The position numbers and the translations under genes are program-made. The notes beneath the pieces are model-generated. The model made no database searches and had not been told where the DNA came from. It saw only the letters and a list, made by a program, of their open reading frames with translations. A stretch of DNA of 10,000 bases from Stramonita haemastoma (Eukaryota; Mollusca; Gastropoda; Neogastropoda; Muricidae). The DNA lies in contig CM060344.1 in assembly GCA_030674155.1 (NCBI GenBank), forward strand, positions 23,343,942 through 23,353,941, read 5' to 3'. Positions 1-10,000 of this stretch are shown here, in pieces (position 1 is the stretch's first letter; each line of letters opens with the position of its first letter).

Positions 1-75
1 AACAAAAAAATGCATTCACACAGGTGTCCTGCATAGACACCATCCCCAAAGTTGGAAAGGGGCTACTTAAATGTT

Positions 76-109
76 GGGGCGGGGGGGGGAGGGGGGGGTG
101 GTGGGGGGG
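76..109 (+). repeat. G-tract with quadruplex potential
   Basis: Thirty-four bases contain only G apart from single C, A and T interruptions. There are four runs of at least four G (4, 9, 8 and 7). This fits an intramolecular G-quadruplex on the sense strand, so it could also form in the pre-mRNA. It is intronic, and no function is shown. Confidence 0.7.
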
Positions 110-130
110 TTAAACAGTCGCATGTATATT

Positions 131-193
131 GTATGCAAAAGTCTCACCATTGGTGACCCTCAGAGCTCTAGCCTCAGAACAGGATAAAAAAAA
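131..193 (-). repeat. Dispersed ~65 bp repeat, copy 1 (inverted)
   Basis: On the minus strand this reads CCTGTTC, GGCTAGAGCTCTGAGG, TCACCAATGGTGA (minus strand of 144-156) and CTTTTGCATAC in that order. The same order of blocks occurs on the plus strand at 2188-2260 and 2651-2710. A T-rich stretch precedes CCTGTTC in copies 1 and 2, and a C-rich pyrimidine stretch does so in copy 3. I do not recognise the family. Confidence 0.65.
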
Positions 194-559
194 GAAACTG
201 TAATGACTTGAGGCTCCAGCAGGGAAACTGTAGCCTGCTCCAGACACAGTGTCAGAAAGATTTACTGTGCAGCACAGCACTCTGACATCTCAACAAGATA
301 TAGGGAGAAGTCTAAAGTCAAAGCCTAGTCAGTTTATAAGACCAGTTTTGAGTACTCTTTGATATCTCTAAGGAGTATGATTAGCTTCTGTTCTTTTGAC
401 CCTCGGCTTCTGTGGCGTTATCTCCTGGAGTGTGTTGTTTTCCTGAAGGCTTTGAATAGGCGCTTTTACCTGTTTCTCTTTCTTTGGCTTTTTGTCTACA
501 GCTGTGTCAGTGTCAGTCTTCTCATCTGTAAGTTTTTTCATCTCTTTCACTCTCTCCCT

Positions 560-563
<4 letters not shown>

Positions 564-603
<40 letters not shown>

Positions 604-680
604 TGTGTGTGCATGCGTGCGTATGCGCTCGTTTGCATGCGTGCATGTGTTCATGCGGGCATTGGGTAAAATATACACAC
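564..680 (+). repeat. (TG)18 microsatellite with GC/AT alternating extension
   Basis: Pure (TG)18 spans 564-599 and is followed by an imperfect run of alternating purines and pyrimidines (TGCATGCGTGCG type) to about 680. It is sense-strand UG-rich and lies 70 bp before exon 1. Confidence 0.9.
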
Positions 681-749
681 ATGTGCATGTGCATTCTAAT
701 GTACCTGTGTGTGTGAATAATTGATTGTTTTTGAAATCTTTACTTTCAG

Positions 750-9463
<8,714 letters not shown>

Positions 9464-9470
9464 GTTAGTG

Positions 9471-9471
<1 letters not shown>

Positions 9472-9549
<78 letters not shown>

Positions 9550-9564
9550 AGTTTGAGTTTGTGT

Positions 9565-9627
<63 letters not shown>
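9472..9627 (+). repeat. (TG)38 and (TG)29 arrays after exon 7
   Basis: (TG)38 spans 9472-9547, a 22-base bridge (AGAGTTTGAGTTTGTG type) follows, then (TG)29 at 9570-9627. The first array starts 8 bases into the intron. Confidence 0.95.
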
Positions 9628-9629
<2 letters not shown>

Positions 9630-9752
9630 TACACATGTGATGTTTCCTCAGGCTGTTAGTCATGTGTCATGTCTACTATTGAAGAAATGTAGAGAATTTG
9701 TATTGAACTAGGATATGGTTTTTGTTTGAAAATCTTAAGTTGGTTTTGATTG

Positions 9753-9813
9753 TCATCATCATCACCACCACCACCACCACCACCACCACCACCACCACCA
9801 CCACCACCACCAC
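9753..9813 (+). repeat. (TCA)n-(ACC)n trinucleotide microsatellite
   Basis: TCATCATCATC is followed by about 17 ACC units to 9813. On the minus strand this is (GGT)n. Confidence 0.95.
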
Positions 9814-9827
9814 AAGTACTGTGATTG

Positions 9828-10000
9828 TCTTCATCATTATCATCCTCATTGTTGTTGTAGTTGTTATCAGTGTAATTGTTGTTCTTCTTTTCTTTTTCTT
9901 TTCCTTCTCCTTCTTCATCTCGTCCTCCTCCTTCTTCTTCTTCTTCTTCCTCTTCCTCTGCTGCTACTACCACTGCTACTACTATTATTATTGCTGGTGG
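9828..10000 (+). repeat. Mosaic trinucleotide region
   Basis: Short runs of ATC, GTT, TTC, CTT, CCT, TAC and TAT follow each other in near-triplet register to the window edge. It looks like an old, diversified trinucleotide array. The lack of ATG- or splice-bounded frames with family similarity argues against coding. Confidence 0.75.

Larger units (their letters stand above)
1..749 (+). other. Upstream intron (partial)
   Basis: This is the 3' part of the intron before exon 1. It holds a G-tract, an inverted copy of the dispersed ~65 bp repeat and a (TG)n array. I looked for the amino-terminal TTC39C exon and saw no match in any frame. Positions 190-560 show nothing recognisable apart from T-rich DNA towards the exon. 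Open frames here are translations of (TG)n. Confidence 0.7.
9464..10000 (+). other. Downstream intron (partial)
   Basis: This is the 5' part of the intron after exon 7. It is almost wholly simple repeat: two (TG)n arrays, 120 bp of unique DNA, (ATC/ACC)n and a mosaic of trinucleotides that continues past the window edge. No further exon was found. Confidence 0.75.

Noticed and set aside
492..716. Cys/Val-rich open frames over (TG)n arrays here and at 9071-9711
   Set aside because: They are translations of dinucleotide repeats (VCVCVC, HTHTHT), with no family similarity and stops at the repeat edges.
9656..9973. Minus-strand frame rich in Glu, Gly, Asp and Asn
   Set aside because: It is a translation of trinucleotide repeats with no similarity or splice context.

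Overview
The window is animal nuclear DNA, most likely from a mollusc or another lophotrochozoan. It has GT-AG introns, very long (TG)n and (TA)n microsatellites and tRNA-derived SINEs. The SINE style suggests a mollusc, but that is an inference and the species cannot be named from sequence alone.

The only gene I can support is an internal stretch of a plus-strand TTC39C orthologue (tetratricopeptide repeat protein 39C, Iml2/TTC39 family). Seven exons (750-884, 2803-3487, 4229-4326, 5525-5618, 6115-6169, 8790-8842, 9354-9463) join in compatible phases to one open frame of 1230 nt, 410 codons. The joined protein follows the vertebrate TTC39C sequence, as I remember it, almost without gaps. The exception is a Ser/Thr/Pro/Lys-rich linker in exon 2. 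The amino-terminal exon(s) and the carboxy-terminal part lie outside the window. No promoter, start codon, stop codon or poly(A) site of the gene is visible.

Everything else is intron, and most of it is repetitive. Region by region: 1-749 is an upstream intron with a G-tract, an inverted copy of a ~65 bp dispersed repeat and a (TG)n array. 885-2802 holds polypyrimidine DNA, a 32-T run, (TA)37-(CA)12 and two direct copies of the same dispersed repeat. 3488-4228 carries a degenerate antisense SINE, (TG)n and a (TA)n array that ends 19 nt before the next acceptor. 4327-5524 has (TG)37, (TG)23, (AG)n and (GGGA)n. 5619-6114 has a pentamer-based minisatellite. 6170-8789 has a Z-DNA-prone GC/GT tract, then (TA)n arrays that enclose first a sense SINE and then an unrecognised AT-rich, G-poor element of ~1.36 kb. 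8843-10000 has (TG)n arrays on both sides of exon 7, then (ACC)n and mixed trinucleotide repeats.

I found no new gene system. The points most worth a second look are the (TG)31-T4-CAG acceptor of exon 7, which resembles the CFTR exon 9 acceptor, the three-copy dispersed repeat, and the 1.36 kb element lodged in (TA)n.
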